Positions 6,054 to 6,742 of a stretch of DNA of 6,742 nt are shown here, piece after piece. The notes beneath the pieces were generated by a model that searched no databases, was not told the DNA's origin, and saw only the letters and a program-made list of their open reading frames with translations. Source of the stretch: Chitinophagales bacterium (GTDB taxonomy: Bacteria > Bacteroidota > Bacteroidia > Chitinophagales > Saprospiraceae); assembly GCA_013297575.1 (NCBI GenBank), contig JAAFHO010000323.1:1-6742 (forward strand), given 5' to 3'. How positions within the stretch are numbered: the first letter of the stretch is position 1; every line of letters begins with the position of its first letter. Made by a program: the position numbers and the translations under genes.

Positions 6054-6077
6054 ATTGAGACAGATCTTTTACTCAAT
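6054..6077. repeat. Inverted repeat overlapping the 3' end of the AT-rich gene
   Basis: ATTGAG at 6054-6059 and CTCAAT at 6072-6077 are perfect inverted copies separated by 12 bases, spanning the stop codon of the gene ending at 6069. In the minus direction no T run follows, so it is at most a weak RNA 3'-end structure. Confidence 0.25.
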
Positions 6078-6742
6078 TTCGATGATTTCGATTAATCCAT
6101 TATCGTATCCAATCGCTAATTTATTCCCTTTATTCGAAATACTAATTGGAGCACCATAAATTGCCTCATTTTTAGGGAATGTTATAGTGTCTCCAGTCAA
6201 ACTACATACTATCAGTAACGCTCCTGATACCATTGAAATTGCAATTTTATTTTGGCTTCCTTCTATTTTAGCCATTCCTGTTGATTTAATAGTGAGTTCT
6301 TTTTTCCATAAAATATTCCCGTTTTTATGGACACCGGTCAGTTCATAACTTTTTTGTTGAGGATTTGGATTGTAAACAGTTCCCTCTATTATGAAGGTTT
6401 CATTAATTAAAATTCCATTTAGGTTGTTATAATGATTGGGCTGCTTTTCAATATCAAATAATATAGTTTCATTAAACGTTTTTGGATTAATTTCAACTAG
6501 CCTTTTATTTTTATGCTGTTCTTTTGGGTTTCCAACTAAGACGTATAAGTTATTGCAATTATCTATCCTCAAATAATGATTGAATAAATCATAGTGTCCA
6601 AGCCATCTTCCTACCATATGCTTGAATGAAGCAGTAAATAGTATGTCTCCTCCACTTTTTTTCCGATGGTCAGTATACCTTGCCAGATATTCGTCATTGA
6701 TGGTTTTGGTAAGTATGAATGCGCCTTCAAAAACGGGTGTTG
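6069..6742 (-). CDS. Beta-propeller-like protein of unknown function, 3' part only
   Basis: The frame is open from the right edge to a TAA at 6069-6071, giving 223 visible residues; the start lies outside the window. A methionine at 6617 is internal: the upstream sequence (FILTKTINDEYLARYTDHRK, then GGDILFTASFKH) reads as part of the same fold, and the GGD-ILF-S pattern continues into it. The visible part consists of short beta strands with turns, such as NNLYVLVG, HKNGNILWKKELTI (a PQQ/WD-type blade edge) and ISNKGNKLAIGYDNGLIEII at the very end, as in a closing propeller blade. No enzyme motif, membrane helix or cysteine cluster is seen. It may bind a partner or substrate, but I cannot name a family. 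The gene is much more AT-rich than its neighbours and uses AAT, ATA and AAA codons heavily, which suggests foreign origin. No T9SS tail is present. Confidence 0.75.
   Translation of the reverse strand, partial: TPVFEGAFILTKTINDEYLARYTDHRKKSGGDILFTASFKHMVGRWLGHYDLFNHYLRIDNCNNLYVLVGNPKEQHKNKRLVEINPKTFNETILFDIEKQPNHYNNLNGILINETFIIEGTVYNPNPQQKSYELTGVHKNGNILWKKELTIKSTGMAKIEGSQNKIAISMVSGALLIVCSLTGDTITFPKNEAIYGAPISISNKGNKLAIGYDNGLIEIIEIE

Noticed and set aside
1..6742. CRISPR array, tRNA, rRNA, insertion sequence or phage genes
   Set aside because: I saw no regularly spaced repeats, cloverleaf, terminal repeats with transposase, or integrase in any part of the window.

Overview
The window looks like chromosomal DNA from a member of the Bacteroidota. 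The direct evidence is a C-terminal type IX secretion (T9SS) type A sorting domain on the gene at 3613-5106, TAnnTTTG-like promoter -7 elements, weak or absent Shine-Dalgarno sequences, and protein families common in that phylum (S9B prolyl peptidase, M43 cytophagalysin-type protease, a lipoprotein of the vanadium haloperoxidase/PAP2 fold). A lineage near Saprospiria or Chitinophagia is plausible, but that is a guess from protein style and not shown.

Layout. 1-1010 (minus): 5' two fifths or so of a secreted S9B/DPP IV-like peptidase, cut by the left edge. 1011-1255: divergent promoter region, with a candidate leader peptide and hairpin ahead of the next gene. 1256-2617 (plus): lipoprotein of the vanadium-dependent haloperoxidase family whose catalytic histidine is replaced by serine. 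2648-3376 (minus): short two-helix membrane protein with a CBS pair, a reduced CNNM/CorC relative. 3377-3612: divergent promoter region. 3613-5106 (plus): secreted M43 zinc metalloprotease with a T9SS tail. 5110-5823 (minus): one-helix membrane protein of a DUF6090-like family. 5824-6068: gene-poor stretch with a hairpin, a broken-looking gene start and a promoter-like element with no gene behind it. 6069-6742 (minus): 3' part of an AT-rich beta-propeller-like gene cut by the right edge.

How the genes fit together. Strands alternate, so most genes look like single transcription units; I see no multi-gene defence, CRISPR, secretion or biosynthetic operon. Two peptidases and one lipoprotein are exported, which suits a protein-degrading lifestyle, but no pathway joins the neighbours. 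The items most worth a second look are the haloperoxidase homologue with the missing histidine and the compositional break near 6060.

No tRNA, rRNA, insertion sequence, integrase or CRISPR array was recognised.
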